Origin: an uncultured Clostridia bacterium
GTDB lineage: Bacteria > Bacillota > Clostridia > TANB77 > CAG-508
DNA: 64,000 nt
Assembly (NCBI GenBank): GCA_944391955.1
Contig: CALXVG010000002.1
Span: forward strand, 52,921-116,920
Direction: 5' to 3'
Of the stretch, positions 52,701 to 63,000 are shown one piece after another. The position numbers were made by a program, and so were the translations under genes. The notes beneath the pieces are model-generated. The model searched no databases and was not told where the DNA came from. It saw nothing but the letters and a program-made list of their open reading frames with translations. The first letter of the stretch is position 1. Each line of letters opens with the position of its first letter.

Positions 52701-55700
52701 GGTATAGTTTAACAATTGGAGAAGGAGTAACAATGCAAAACTATGCAAATTCAAATTCAAATCAAGGATTATTAGGTGGCAATGCACCAGCCTTCCATAT
52801 TATTTGTGGATGGTTACAATACAATTATACAAGATTACCTAGAAACAATCCAGAAATCTTAATAAAAAGTGGTACATATGGAAGAATTATAGGTGGAGGA
52901 AGCCCTGGTACATCTAGCGGACAAGGGCAAACAACCTCACATGATTTTATGGGTTCATCAATGGAAGATTCATTTAAAGTAACAATTACCATTGATATAA
53001 AAAACAGTACAACTGCTTCAAATTACGATTATGATGTGAATTTGCTTACAGGAGGTTCTGCTTGTGGAAATAATTATTCAAGAGTAACTGAAAACATAAA
53101 AAATGGAAGCATAGGACGTGTTTTAGGAGGAAGTATTGGAGATTCAGAAAACATACCATTAGAAGGTGGTGACTGGTGGGGCGGCGGAACACCTTGGAAA
53201 TATCCTAACAATACATTTTTAGGAGAAACTACAATAAATGTGACAGGAGGAACTATATCAGAATTATATGGTGGTTGTTTAGGAAGAAATATGGGAGCTG
53301 TTGACCAGAATACAGGAGTTGTTGATGAAGGTTATACTGGATACACATGTGATTCATACTTCTATGGGACAATTAATATAAATATAACAGGTGGAGAAAT
53401 AACAAATAATATATATGGAGCAGGAGCAGGAGGAGTAACAGGGTACAGCGAAGAGTCATCAGATCCATATAAAAGTTATGGTCAAAGCTTTGATACTTCT
53501 GTAAATATTAATATATCGGGTGGAACTATAAGTGGAAATATTTATGGTGGAGGATATGGATATACAGAATATCTAAATGCAAATGTTACAGCTGTAGACG
53601 GAGGAGCATTATATGGAGATAGTAACATAATAATTTCTGGAACACCAATAATCAAGGGTAATATATATGCTGCTGGATGTGGATATGATATGCCAATAAA
53701 GCCAGAAATAGCACAGATGACAGGTACAAGTAATATAAATATAACTGGCAATCCAACAATTAATGGAAAAATATTTGGAGCAGGAGCAGGAGTTTCTGGA
53801 TATGAGGAAATGGCAAAACTAACAGGAACATCAAATATTACTATTGCAAGTGATTTATCAGTAGAAGTGTATGGCGGAGGAAATATAGCTAAAACTGAAG
53901 GAACTACAAATATAGATATAAACTCTGGAAATCATACAGGTGACATTTATGGCGGAGGAAATCTAGGAATTATAGATGGAAACACAAATGTAAATATAAA
54001 TGGAGGAACACAAACAAGAGTATTTGGAGGAGGAAACCAAGCAAATGTAACGACTTCAAATGTAAATATAAATGGAGGAAATACAACTGAGATATATGCA
54101 GGAGGAAATTCAGCAAGTGTTGATACAACATATGTAACACTTCAAGGAGGAACTGCAAATACCATTTATGGTGGTTCAAATCAAACTGGAACAATACAAA
54201 ACAGTAATGTTGTAACTTTATCAGGAACAGCTAATGAAATATATGGTGGAAATAATCTTGGAGGAACTACAAATAAATCAAATATTACTATCAATGGAGG
54301 AACTATTAACACAGCTGTTTATGGAGGAGGAAATCAGGTAGAAACTCCAGAAACATATGTAGAAATACAAAAAACTTATAATGAAATTCCAAGTATATTT
54401 GGAGGAGGAAATCAAGCAGGAAGTACAACAACTAATATAATTGCTAATGGAGGTACAGTAGAAAATATATATGGTGGCTCAAATTTGAGCGGAACAGTAG
54501 AAAATAGTAATGTAACAGCAAATAATGGAACAATCCAAAATATATTTGGAGGAGGAAATCAAGCAGATACTACAACAACTAATGTAAATATAACAGGAGG
54601 AACGATAGAGAACACATATGGAGGAGGAAACCAAGCAGGAAGTACAACAACTAATGTAACTGCTAATGGAGGCACAATAGAAAATATATTTGGCGGTTCA
54701 AACATGAGTGGAACAGTAGAAAACAGTAATGTAACTACATATAGTGGAACAATCCAAAATGTATATGGAGGAAACAATCAAGGAGGTACAACAACTACAC
54801 CAAATGTTATCATTAATGGAACAGGTGTTACAAATGTATATGGTGGTGGAAATCAAGCTGTAACAAATGTAACAAATGTACAAATTAATGGACATGTAGC
54901 AGGAAGTGTATACGGAGGAGGAAACCAAGCAGGAGTTAATACCAATACAAACATAAACATAATAGGCGGTACAGTAGAAAATAACGTATATGGTGGTGGA
55001 AATGAAGGAACAGTTACAGGAAATACTTATGTACATATAAAAAATGCAACATTAAATAATAGTGTGTATGCAGGAGGTAACGGTTCAAATGCAATTGTAT
55101 ATGGAAATACAAATTTAATAATGGATGGAACTTCAAATAGTGTTGCAAAAAATGTATTTGGAGGAGGAAATAAAGCGGCAACAGGAACGGAAGCAAATAA
55201 AACATCAATAAGTACAGTAAACATTGTCGGTGGAAAAATAGGTGGCAATGTATATGGAGGAGCCAATACTTCTGTTGTTTATGGAATTACCAAAACAAAT
55301 ATTGGATATGATGCAGTTGGAGATAATACATTAGAAATAGGAAATATAGAGATAACTGGCACGATATTTGGTGGAGGAGAAGCAAATGAAGCAGGAGATG
55401 AAAATTATGATTATTCGTTTATAAGTGTTACAGACGGTATAGATATACAAATAGACGGAAATCAACATGACGAATTTGCAATATATGGAAGTATATTTGG
55501 TTCAGGAAATGCATCAAGTACAGAAGGAGAAAGCTATATTACTATTAAAAACTATGGAACAGCAGATAATCCTCAAAGCAATATATCTTTACAAAGAGCA
55601 AACTGTGCGACAATAATAAATTCAGCAATGTCATTATCAGGTGCAACAGATAGAACAAATGAATATAAAGACACATTCTTCTCTATAAGTAGAGTAGATG

Positions 55701-58108
55701 AAGTTAAATTAGTAAATAACAGCACACTATACTTATGTAACGGAGCTAACTTATTGAAAAAACTAAGTAGCGTCTTAGAAGAAAATGGAACACAAACAAA
55801 AGGTAAAGTAACAATTAATCCAGACACAGGTAAAACAACAAAAAACGTTGATAACAGAATATATATGTTAGAAGGTAAGAATTTAAACATAGCAACAAAT
55901 GAGCAAGTAACTACATATGGACAAGTAGATGGAATGTTTTTCCTTGGATTGTTTACAAATAAATTGAATCCAAGTACAAGCACAGGATTTTATCATTCTG
56001 GATATGAAAATGGAGACACAATAACAAATGCAGGAACATTTTCATTAAATTCTTATGCTATGGCACAACATATGCTAAATCATGATACAACAAAAGATGG
56101 ATTTTATACAAATTATAATGAAGATGGAATAATAAAAACCGATTACATAAAAACAACACCAGAAGATGATGTTTATTATATATGGCTTGCTGGAGAAAAA
56201 ATGGAAGTTACAGTATTTGAAATTTCACTAACAGCATCAAAATATGCAACCCTTGGAACATATGAATTACTACTACAAGGATTTTCAGACCCAAATATAA
56301 AATTCTCAATACAAGGATTTTCAGCTGGTTTAGCAAATGGAATAGAATTAGTTAACCCATCTGAAATAGAGACCATTGCACAGGATGAAGAAATAGCAAA
56401 TAGTATTTATGGTCTAACCATGGAAACAGGAAATACAGGTTGGCAAACAAAAGGTTCAACAACATTCTTAACAGAAAATGGAGGCAACTATACTGGAACA
56501 AGTAATTATGATGCAGACAACTCGACTTATACACCAACATTAAACTTTTATTTATACCATTCACAAAACCTTACATTAGAACAGCCACTAGGAGATGTAA
56601 GAATAAGACTACAAGTATTAACACCTGTTGATGACTTGAACTATGACATATCATATATAGATATAAACATAACAATTAATACAGCATTATATCAAGATGA
56701 TTTTTATGAAGCGGCAATTACTCCAGGTCAAAAATTTGGATTATTTACAACAACAGATACTACAATAACAAGTAAAAGTGATTTTTCTACATATTATTCA
56801 TTATATATAGAAGAATTTGATCAGAGTAAATATTATCAAAACTATGCAGAATATGAAAGGGTATTAGTTTCAAGAGATTCTAATAATTTACCATATTCAT
56901 TTCCTGTAGATACAAAAATAACTATGCTAGATATGGTAACAAATAAATATTACTATTATATAGTTACAGAAGACGATGTAAATTCAAATAAATATATTTA
57001 TAAGTTATCAGATTTTACAGTAATGGGAAGTGAAGATGCAAAATTTGATGAACCAGAAGCTACAGAATCTTATTACATACAAGACCAAAATTTAATATAT
57101 GAAAACTTCATATTCCATATAAGTTTTGCAGATACGAATATGACAGAAGATATAAGAAACAATACATTATTAATTGAATTAAGAGATAAGAATGAACAAA
57201 CATTATTGGGTGTTTTGGGAATTCAAAGAGATATAATGATTTATACTGTATATTGCAATCAAGATGCTACAATTAAATTAGATGCTACAATTGATCCAGA
57301 AAATGTTTATCTTGGAAATAAAATTAATTTAGATGTAAAAACAACATTCACGCAAACAGTAGTAGATTCTAAAAAAGTGTATGACACACAATATTTTGAT
57401 AAAAAATTGGGTATAAAAATAACTATATATGATGCAAATGGCAATCAACTAAATAATGATAGTTTATTAGGAATTAATTTTGAATTAGATGGACAAAAGT
57501 ACTATCCTAGAGTTGATGGTACAACAAGAATTAAAATTGCTGACAAAGTAACAGACGTATTAGCAAGAATAAAAATTAATACTGAAAATAATACTACATT
57601 AGCAACAGGAGATTACAAAATAAAAATAGAATCATTTGGTTCATCAGATGGAATATATTATGGAATAACAGCTTCAGATACAATAGAATTAAATTTCAAA
57701 ATTATAAATATAGCTTATGGATTAAAAGTTAAAACTTCTGATGAAGATAAAATAGTAGATAAAGAAACAGGTATAACTTCAGATGGTAATGATTCAATAG
57801 TAATTACACTAGAATATTCGTCAGCATTAGCAAATCCAAATATTGCAATTTCTTTATATAGAAGAAACTATACTGAAATCTTTTCACAAGACTATGAATT
57901 AGTAGATTTAAAAGATTATACTACAAATACTCTAACAGCAACAAAAAGAGAAAAAGAATATGTAATATCTGAAAATCCATTAACAAACCTAAATTACTTC
58001 TTAAAATTGAAACCGGATTTGGTTACAGGTACATATAAACTAGTATATAAATTATATGATGGAGATGTGTATGTTGGAGAAGCTTATGAATATATGATAA
58101 TAAAATAA
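49712..58108 (+). CDS. Giant surface protein with Gly-Gly-rich beta-solenoid repeats
   Basis: A protein of about 2798 residues. An N-terminal helix (about 7-28) ends near NAKADD and acts as signal anchor. A linker and a GLUG-like segment (about 345-420: TPIGNAQNSFRGILDGAGHT) follow, then Ig-like parts with TYTWYKNG. From roughly residue 1090 to 1900 short repeats of the pattern I-Y/F-G-G-G-N ... T-N-V-N-I-x-G-G recur every ~20-25 residues, predicting a right-handed beta-helix. The last ~800 residues are beta-rich. There is no LPXTG motif or C-terminal membrane helix. TTGGAG (49700-49705) favours ATG 49712. A SipW-type peptidase follows 18 bases later. Confidence 0.75.
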   Translation: MKKINRKKTLIITIILIISLIVIVKLLDNAKADDLVEINANIIDNTGLLSDANYTIIASNEGEYGYSITLPDTVNNKKISKYYIENKNIVNDETNLTNETNNSQIVEKNAGEKIYLTEEELTNKQIILNVEYDKKEKTEQTLYNQILEKEIEQDKITITGYVPVNAEISFEKLENATIEEQLTEYINGKTTLETAYEIKILSEETEFEPKEYEEEVEVKIQGIQIDNNKNYRIIHIYEQIQETTQEITTIIEEIKEVVTAEDGISFKTSQFSTYAILTEDAETSANQEDVLTNEELGISTLADDTIYQTTYAMTNSGGAWDGTTVATSFSWGDGTEVAPYLIADGAELAYLAEQVRNGNTYEGVYFQIANDIDLGNNFWTPIGNAQNSFRGILDGAGHTIANAQITISSLPDATYEAYGIFGSIGGGNTRAIIRNLELSNINIDITASGDTGSSSIFGGLDQDAEGLHIGTLTGAMYRNSSVLNVIVKNSLIEDSNIINIYHYPFQLSIGGVVGYVANGYNNTTNPGTNNTYEIQNCYSSAVIDIDATAEYETGGWFTQARNGYGHYHTGGIVGTIRSQAVWPSNCLYSGTINSNGFIGPIFGALINNTTYENFNTFSTIWNGNDAGNLTANNMYYTNYSANGRTFTSTVISGTSTQRLSNSSTNIGYVQGVNKGSYTTDMNAILNMFNNNVTTDNKYVNWYYQNGEFTFKERLTSEVEEPVEFTYEIMIDDPYNIGNYTYTWYKNGTEDTSIQGNTYVWTPNYLEDENIIVVISDGEYYTVTKFTIKKIGVDIVFDINETNDSVTASLEGEGLKYTSVSDFTFQWYALDISGEETKIDGATTLSLSNLEDGMEYKLVATNTKIPQMSTENSFIYGDRTVIYVSYSGGNNSNDGFTPETPVRTLSTAYRKLDGNGTRNTNVIVIMGTYSSTAFMNSQTSTTYAKPVTITGKYDGVNYNGILYFYSGTSSYRYLTADTNFQYLTFYGGNNQMYFYLQGYSLTIGEGVTMQNYANSNSNQGLLGGNAPAFHIICGWLQYNYTRLPRNNPEILIKSGTYGRIIGGGSPGTSSGQGQTTSHDFMGSSMEDSFKVTITIDIKNSTTASNYDYDVNLLTGGSACGNNYSRVTENIKNGSIGRVLGGSIGDSENIPLEGGDWWGGGTPWKYPNNTFLGETTINVTGGTISELYGGCLGRNMGAVDQNTGVVDEGYTGYTCDSYFYGTININITGGEITNNIYGAGAGGVTGYSEESSDPYKSYGQSFDTSVNINISGGTISGNIYGGGYGYTEYLNANVTAVDGGALYGDSNIIISGTPIIKGNIYAAGCGYDMPIKPEIAQMTGTSNINITGNPTINGKIFGAGAGVSGYEEMAKLTGTSNITIASDLSVEVYGGGNIAKTEGTTNIDINSGNHTGDIYGGGNLGIIDGNTNVNINGGTQTRVFGGGNQANVTTSNVNINGGNTTEIYAGGNSASVDTTYVTLQGGTANTIYGGSNQTGTIQNSNVVTLSGTANEIYGGNNLGGTTNKSNITINGGTINTAVYGGGNQVETPETYVEIQKTYNEIPSIFGGGNQAGSTTTNIIANGGTVENIYGGSNLSGTVENSNVTANNGTIQNIFGGGNQADTTTTNVNITGGTIENTYGGGNQAGSTTTNVTANGGTIENIFGGSNMSGTVENSNVTTYSGTIQNVYGGNNQGGTTTTPNVIINGTGVTNVYGGGNQAVTNVTNVQINGHVAGSVYGGGNQAGVNTNTNINIIGGTVENNVYGGGNEGTVTGNTYVHIKNATLNNSVYAGGNGSNAIVYGNTNLIMDGTSNSVAKNVFGGGNKAATGTEANKTSISTVNIVGGKIGGNVYGGANTSVVYGITKTNIGYDAVGDNTLEIGNIEITGTIFGGGEANEAGDENYDYSFISVTDGIDIQIDGNQHDEFAIYGSIFGSGNASSTEGESYITIKNYGTADNPQSNISLQRANCATIINSAMSLSGATDRTNEYKDTFFSISRVDEVKLVNNSTLYLCNGANLLKKLSSVLEENGTQTKGKVTINPDTGKTTKNVDNRIYMLEGKNLNIATNEQVTTYGQVDGMFFLGLFTNKLNPSTSTGFYHSGYENGDTITNAGTFSLNSYAMAQHMLNHDTTKDGFYTNYNEDGIIKTDYIKTTPEDDVYYIWLAGEKMEVTVFEISLTASKYATLGTYELLLQGFSDPNIKFSIQGFSAGLANGIELVNPSEIETIAQDEEIANSIYGLTMETGNTGWQTKGSTTFLTENGGNYTGTSNYDADNSTYTPTLNFYLYHSQNLTLEQPLGDVRIRLQVLTPVDDLNYDISYIDINITINTALYQDDFYEAAITPGQKFGLFTTTDTTITSKSDFSTYYSLYIEEFDQSKYYQNYAEYERVLVSRDSNNLPYSFPVDTKITMLDMVTNKYYYYIVTEDDVNSNKYIYKLSDFTVMGSEDAKFDEPEATESYYIQDQNLIYENFIFHISFADTNMTEDIRNNTLLIELRDKNEQTLLGVLGIQRDIMIYTVYCNQDATIKLDATIDPENVYLGNKINLDVKTTFTQTVVDSKKVYDTQYFDKKLGIKITIYDANGNQLNNDSLLGINFELDGQKYYPRVDGTTRIKIADKVTDVLARIKINTENNTTLATGDYKIKIESFGSSDGIYYGITASDTIELNFKIINIAYGLKVKTSDEDKIVDKETGITSDGNDSIVITLEYSSALANPNIAISLYRRNYTEIFSQDYELVDLKDYTTNTLTATKREKEYVISENPLTNLNYFLKLKPDLVTGTYKLVYKLYDGDVYVGEAYEYMIIK

Positions 58109-58126
58109 AAAAATGGAGTTAGGAAA

Positions 58127-58747
58127 ATGATAACTAAACACGACAGAAAAAAAATAAGTGCAACACAAAAAATAATTCAAAATAACACAAAAAGCAAATC
58201 AAAAACAAGAACATCAAAACTAATTATTGATATTATTTTAGTTATTCTAATTTATAATATGCTATTAGTTGGTATTTCTTGCATAAATAAAATAGAAGAA
58301 ATAACTATTTTTGGATGCAAAGCATATGTAATAACAACTAATAGCATGGAACCTAACATAAAAGATGGAGATATAATAATAGTAAAGAAAGATAAAGAAG
58401 AAAACTTACAAAAGGGAGATATTATAACATTCCAAAACAAATCAAGCATAGTAACACATAGAATTACAAATATAGAAGAAAAAGATGGAAAAAAAGAATA
58501 CACAACTAAAGGTGATAACAATACAATAGAAGATTTAGAAACAGTTACTTATGAGAAAATAAAAGGGAAAGTAATATTAAAAGTACCAATATTAGGGAAA
58601 TTAATAATATTATTAGAAAATCAAATAGTATTTTTGTTGATAATTCTAATAATTTTAATATTAGTTTTTTGGAAAGTGAAAATTCAAGAAAAAAAAGAAA
58701 TTAGGAGAGAAAAAAAGAAAATTGAAGAGAAGAAACAACAATTATAA
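58127..58747 (+). CDS. SipW-type signal peptidase I (active-site residues present)
   Basis: A 206-residue S26B peptidase with membrane helices at about 29-49 and 162-184. Ser73 in TTNSMEP and His111 in VTHRI are the dyad; TKGDNNTIED follows. The basic N-terminal extension (~28 residues) and Lys-rich tail are cytoplasmic. Position directly after the giant protein suggests it as substrate. The end overlaps the next gene by 26 bases. Confidence 0.87.
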   Translation: MITKHDRKKISATQKIIQNNTKSKSKTRTSKLIIDIILVILIYNMLLVGISCINKIEEITIFGCKAYVITTNSMEPNIKDGDIIIVKKDKEENLQKGDIITFQNKSSIVTHRITNIEEKDGKKEYTTKGDNNTIEDLETVTYEKIKGKVILKVPILGKLIILLENQIVFLLIILIILILVFWKVKIQEKKEIRREKKKIEEKKQQL

Positions 58748-59324
58748 AAAAAATAATATAAATATAAAAGTACTTTTAAAAAAAATTATATTTAAGATAT
58801 TATACTTTTTAATTACTATATGTATTCTATATAATGTTGTTTTTTTACTTAATACAACAATAAGCAAAAAAGAATATCTATCTTTGTTTGGAATAACATT
58901 ATTACCAGTAGAAAGCAATTCGATGAAAAATGAAATAAATAAAAACGATTTAGTTATAATAAATAGAAATAAACTTATAGAAAGCGAATTAAAAGAAAAA
59001 GATACAATAGTATATGAAAGAAATAATCAAGTAAGAATTACGAAGATACATATAATAAAAACTACAAACGGGAATACACAATATATAACAAAAGCAATAA
59101 ATAATTATTATTTTGATAATGAGCCTGTGACATTTGAACAAATAATGGGAAAAGTACAAATAGTTATACCGTCTTTTGGACTGGTTCTAAAAGTATTACA
59201 ATCAAAAATAATAACATTAATAAGTATAATATTATTAGTATTAAAATTTTCATATAATAGATATACATATAAAATGAAATTAAAGAGAAGAATAAAAAAA
59301 CAAAAAAAGACTCTAAATTATTAA
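58722..59324 (+). CDS. Variant SipW-type signal peptidase homologue
   Basis: A 200-residue S26B homologue starting at TTG inside the end of the preceding gene; AGGAGAG lies 12 bases upstream. Helices at about 22-44 and 170-187. Ser67 is kept (SNSMKNE), but the following Glu-Pro is lost and the Thr-His-Arg motif reads Thr107-Lys108-Ile, so the catalytic His is a Lys. It is either inactive or uses Lys as general base, as classical bacterial signal peptidases do, although in a different position. The overlap implies a coupled pair with the active enzyme. Confidence 0.7.
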   Translation: MKRRNNNYKKNNINIKVLLKKIIFKILYFLITICILYNVVFLLNTTISKKEYLSLFGITLLPVESNSMKNEINKNDLVIINRNKLIESELKEKDTIVYERNNQVRITKIHIIKTTNGNTQYITKAINNYYFDNEPVTFEQIMGKVQIVIPSFGLVLKVLQSKIITLISIILLVLKFSYNRYTYKMKLKRRIKKQKKTLNY

Positions 59325-59346
59325 TATTAATTTAGAGTCTTTTTAT
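59303..59346. terminator. Bidirectional terminator
   Basis: AAAAAGACTCTAAAT pairs with ATTTAGAGTCTTTTT around an AT-rich loop; it serves the + strand locus ending at 59324 and the minus-strand gene ending at 59377. Confidence 0.85.
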
Positions 59347-59376
59347 AAATTAAAATATTTTTAAACATATTATATA

Positions 59377-59793
59377 TTATTCTGCAGTAGCGTTTGCATC
59401 AACTGAGTTTTCATCAACAGTTCCTTCTTCAGTTGAATTTGAAGTGTTCTCATCAACAGTAGTGTCTTCAACTACATTTGCATCTGTTATTAGATTAGTA
59501 GAAACATTTGGATCAGTTACTATATTTTCTACATCAAAATATTCAATTTCTTCATCATCAAGTGGTGAAGTGTAGATAAGTTCTTGTGGTGTTGCTTCAT
59601 AGTATATTTGAATTATTTCGCGTATACGTTTCTCATAGTATACTGCTAAAAAAGATGCAGCAAGAACGAATACAATGGCAATAATAGCAACAAACACAAC
59701 AAAAGCTGTTAAAGATACTGTAAGTGTTTTTTTCTCATGTGGGTTTTGACGATCAGCTTGACGTCTATCCACTTGTCTTCTATCTTCAGACAT
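59377..59793 (-). CDS. Small single-pass membrane protein
   Basis: A 138-residue protein: a charged cytoplasmic N-terminus with repeated DRRQ units (about 3-16), one membrane helix (about 28-52) and an acidic Thr/Asn/Asp/Glu-rich outer tail. AAGGAG lies 8 bases before the ATG at 59793; a longer frame to 59832 lacks such a site. Its consensus promoter is on the minus strand at 59823-59851. Function unknown; the layout recalls small division or envelope proteins. Confidence 0.65.
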   Translation of the reverse strand: MSEDRRQVDRRQADRQNPHEKKTLTVSLTAFVVFVAIIAIVFVLAASFLAVYYEKRIREIIQIYYEATPQELIYTSPLDDEEIEYFDVENIVTDPNVSTNLITDANVVEDTTVDENTSNSTEEGTVDENSVDANATAE

Positions 59794-59822
59794 ACAATCA
59801 ACTCCTTTGTAAAATATACAAT

Positions 59823-59851
59823 ATAATATCATTGACCCAAAAAAATGTCAA
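59823..59851 (-). promoter_or_regulatory. Minus-strand promoter of the small membrane protein
   Basis: On the minus strand: TTGACA (59851-59846), 17 bp, TATTAT (59828-59823). Confidence 0.7.
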
Positions 59852-59878
59852 TAGAATAAAGGGAGAACTTGTAAAAAA

Positions 59879-59907
59879 TTGACATTTATATTTCACAGTG
59901 CTATAAT
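59879..59907 (+). promoter_or_regulatory. Consensus promoter of the FnIII-M23 gene
   Basis: TTGACA (59879-59884), 17 bp, TATAAT (59902-59907) preceded by TGC. A ~120-base leader follows. It lies 28 bases from the -35 of the divergent minus-strand promoter. Confidence 0.75.
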
Positions 59908-60033
59908 GAAAATATAAATAAATAATTATATACTAAAAAAAATAAAAAGTCAATAATATTTTTCAAAAATAGTAAAATAAAATGCTTACTATGATTTTGC
60001 TATTTTATAAAAAATACAAAAGTGGGTGATTAT

Positions 60034-63000
60034 ATGATGAAAGGTAAAAAAATTTATTTAAAACTTTCAATTTTAACAATCATAACATTATTAATTGTAG
60101 GAACACAAGTATTAGCGGCAAGTTTAGGAAAGGTAACAGGAGTAAAAGCGGTACCAGGAAAAACGTCAGTAACAGTATCCTGGAGTAGATTATCAGGAGC
60201 AACACAATATCAAGTAGATGTATATATTCCAGGAATAGGATGGGTACCACAATCAAAAACAACAGCATTGACAAAAACAATAACGGGATTTGAAGAAGGA
60301 GAAACATATAAAGTAAGAGTAACAGGATATAATGGTTCAACAAAAGGAACAACATCATCAGAAGTTACATTTAAAACAGGAGCAAATACAAGTAGTGGAA
60401 CAGTAGCAAGACCAGCCCAAGTAACAGGAGTAAAAGTATTGGTAAATAATACATCAGCAACAGTATCATGGAATAGAGCAACAAATGCAACACAATATCA
60501 AGTAGACGTATATATTCCAGGAATAGGATGGGTATCACAATCAAAAACAACAGCATTATCAAAAACAATAACAGGATTTGAGCCAAATACAACATATAAA
60601 GTAAGAGTAAAAGCATATAACGGAACGAAAGCAGGAACAACATCATCAGCAGTTTCATTTAAAACAGCGGGAACATCATCAAGTACAACAAAGCCAGCCC
60701 AAGTAACAGGAGTAAGAGTAACAACAGATGGAACAACAGCAACAATCTCATGGAATAGTGCAGCAAATGCAACGCAATATCAAATAGATATATATATTCC
60801 AGGAGTAGGCTGGGTAACACAAACAAAGATAGCTGGATTATCAATAAAAATGAGAGGATTTGCAGCAGGAACAACATATAAAGTAAGAGTAAAAGCATAT
60901 AACGGAACGAAAGCAGGAACAGCATCAACAGCAGTGTCATTCACAATAGCTGGAGCATCAAGTGGCACAGCAACACCAGCCCAAGTAACAGGGGTAAGAG
61001 TAAGACCAAGCAATACAACAGCAACAATCTCATGGAATAGTGCGGCAAATGCAACACAATATCAAGTAGAAATATATATTCCAGGAATAGGATATGTAGC
61101 ACAATCAAAGACAACAGCATTATCAAAAACAATAACAGGATTTGAGCCAAATACAACATATAAAGTAAGAGTAAAAGCGTATAACGGAAGTGTAGCAGGA
61201 CCAGTATCATCAGAAGTAACATTTAAAACAACTGCAAGCTCATCAGGATCAACAACAACAAAGCCAGCCAAAGTAACAGGAGTAAGAGTAACAACTAGTG
61301 GAACAACAGCAACATTCTCATGGAATAGTGCAGCAAACGCAACACAATATCAAATAGATATATATATTCCAGGAGTAGGCTGGGTAACACAAACAAAGAT
61401 AGCAGGCTTAGCAATAAAAATGAGAGGATTTACAGCAGGAGAAACATATAAAGTAAGAATAATAGGATATAATGGAAGTATGGCAGGAACAGCATCAACA
61501 GCAGTGTCATTCACAATAGCTGGAGCATCAAGTGGCACAGCAATACCAGCCCAAGTAACAGGGGTAAGAGTAAGACCAAGCAATACAACAGCAACAATCT
61601 CATGGAATAGTGCGGCAAATGCAACACAATATCAAGTAGAAATATATATTCCAGGAATAGGATATGTAGCACAATCAAAGACAACAGCATTATCAAAAAC
61701 AATAACAGGATTTGAGCCAAATACAACATATAAAGTAAGAGTAAAAGCGTATAACGGAAGTGTAGCAGGACCAGTATCATCAGAAGTAACATTTAAAACA
61801 ACTGCAAGCTCATCAGGATCAACAACAACAAAGCCAGCCAAAGTAACAGGAGTAAGAGTAACAACTAGTGGAACAACAGCAACATTCTCATGGAATAGTG
61901 CAGCAAACGCAACACAATATCAAATAGATATATATATTCCAGGAGTAGGCTGGGTAACACAAACAAAGATAGCAGGCTTAGCAATAAAAATGAGAGGATT
62001 TACAGCAGGAGAAACATATAAAGTAAGAATAATAGGATATAATGGAAGTATAGCAGGAACAGCATCAACAGCAGTTTCATTTACAATTAGTAGTTCAGAA
62101 GGAGGATCTACAGGAGGAACTACTTCACTAGGACAAGTAACAAATGTAAAGGCAGCACCAACAGAAAATGCAGTAAGAGTAACATGGAATAGAGTATCAG
62201 GAGCAACACAATATAAAGTAAGTATATACATTCCAGGAATAGGATATGCATCACAAGGAAAAGTAAGTACATTATATAAAGATATAACAGGATTAAATCC
62301 AGATACAACATATAAAGTAAAAGTAACAGCATATAATGGAAGCACAGCAGGACCTGAATCAGCAGAAGTAACATTTAAAACAAGTGCATCAAAACCAGTA
62401 GCACCAGGGGCAGTAACAAATATAACAATAACAAATATAGGTCAAGAAATTGCAAAAATTAACTTCAATAAAGCAACAAATGCAACAAGTTATGAAGTAT
62501 ATTTAAAAACAGCTAGTACAAGTTATAGAGCTATAGGAACAACAACTAATAATTATATGAACTTAACAGGATTACAAGCAGGAACAACATATTATGTAGT
62601 AATAGTTGCATACAATGGAGTAACTCCAGGAGCTATGTCAGCAGAGAAAAACTTCACAACAACAAGCAAAAATTCAACATTATTATGGCCAATACCAGGA
62701 TATACAACAATTAGTTCAAAATATGGAATGAGATATCATCCAACAACTGGACAGTATAAAAAACATAATGGAATTGATATTCCTGTACCAACAGGAACAG
62801 AAGTTTTAGCAGCAGCTGATGGTAAAATAATATTATCAGATAATAACCATGCATCTTATGGAAAATATATAATGATTGATCATGGAAATGGATATAGAAC
62901 TCTATATGCACATGGTTCAAAATTAGTTAGAACTTCAGGAACAGTAACACAAGGAGAAGTAATAATGTTATCTGGTAATACAGGAAATTCAACAGGACCA

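Noticed and set aside
60080..62374. Repeated minus-strand Leu-rich frames opposite the FnIII gene
   Set aside because: They mirror the FnIII repeats in another frame; their similarity to each other follows from the repeats.
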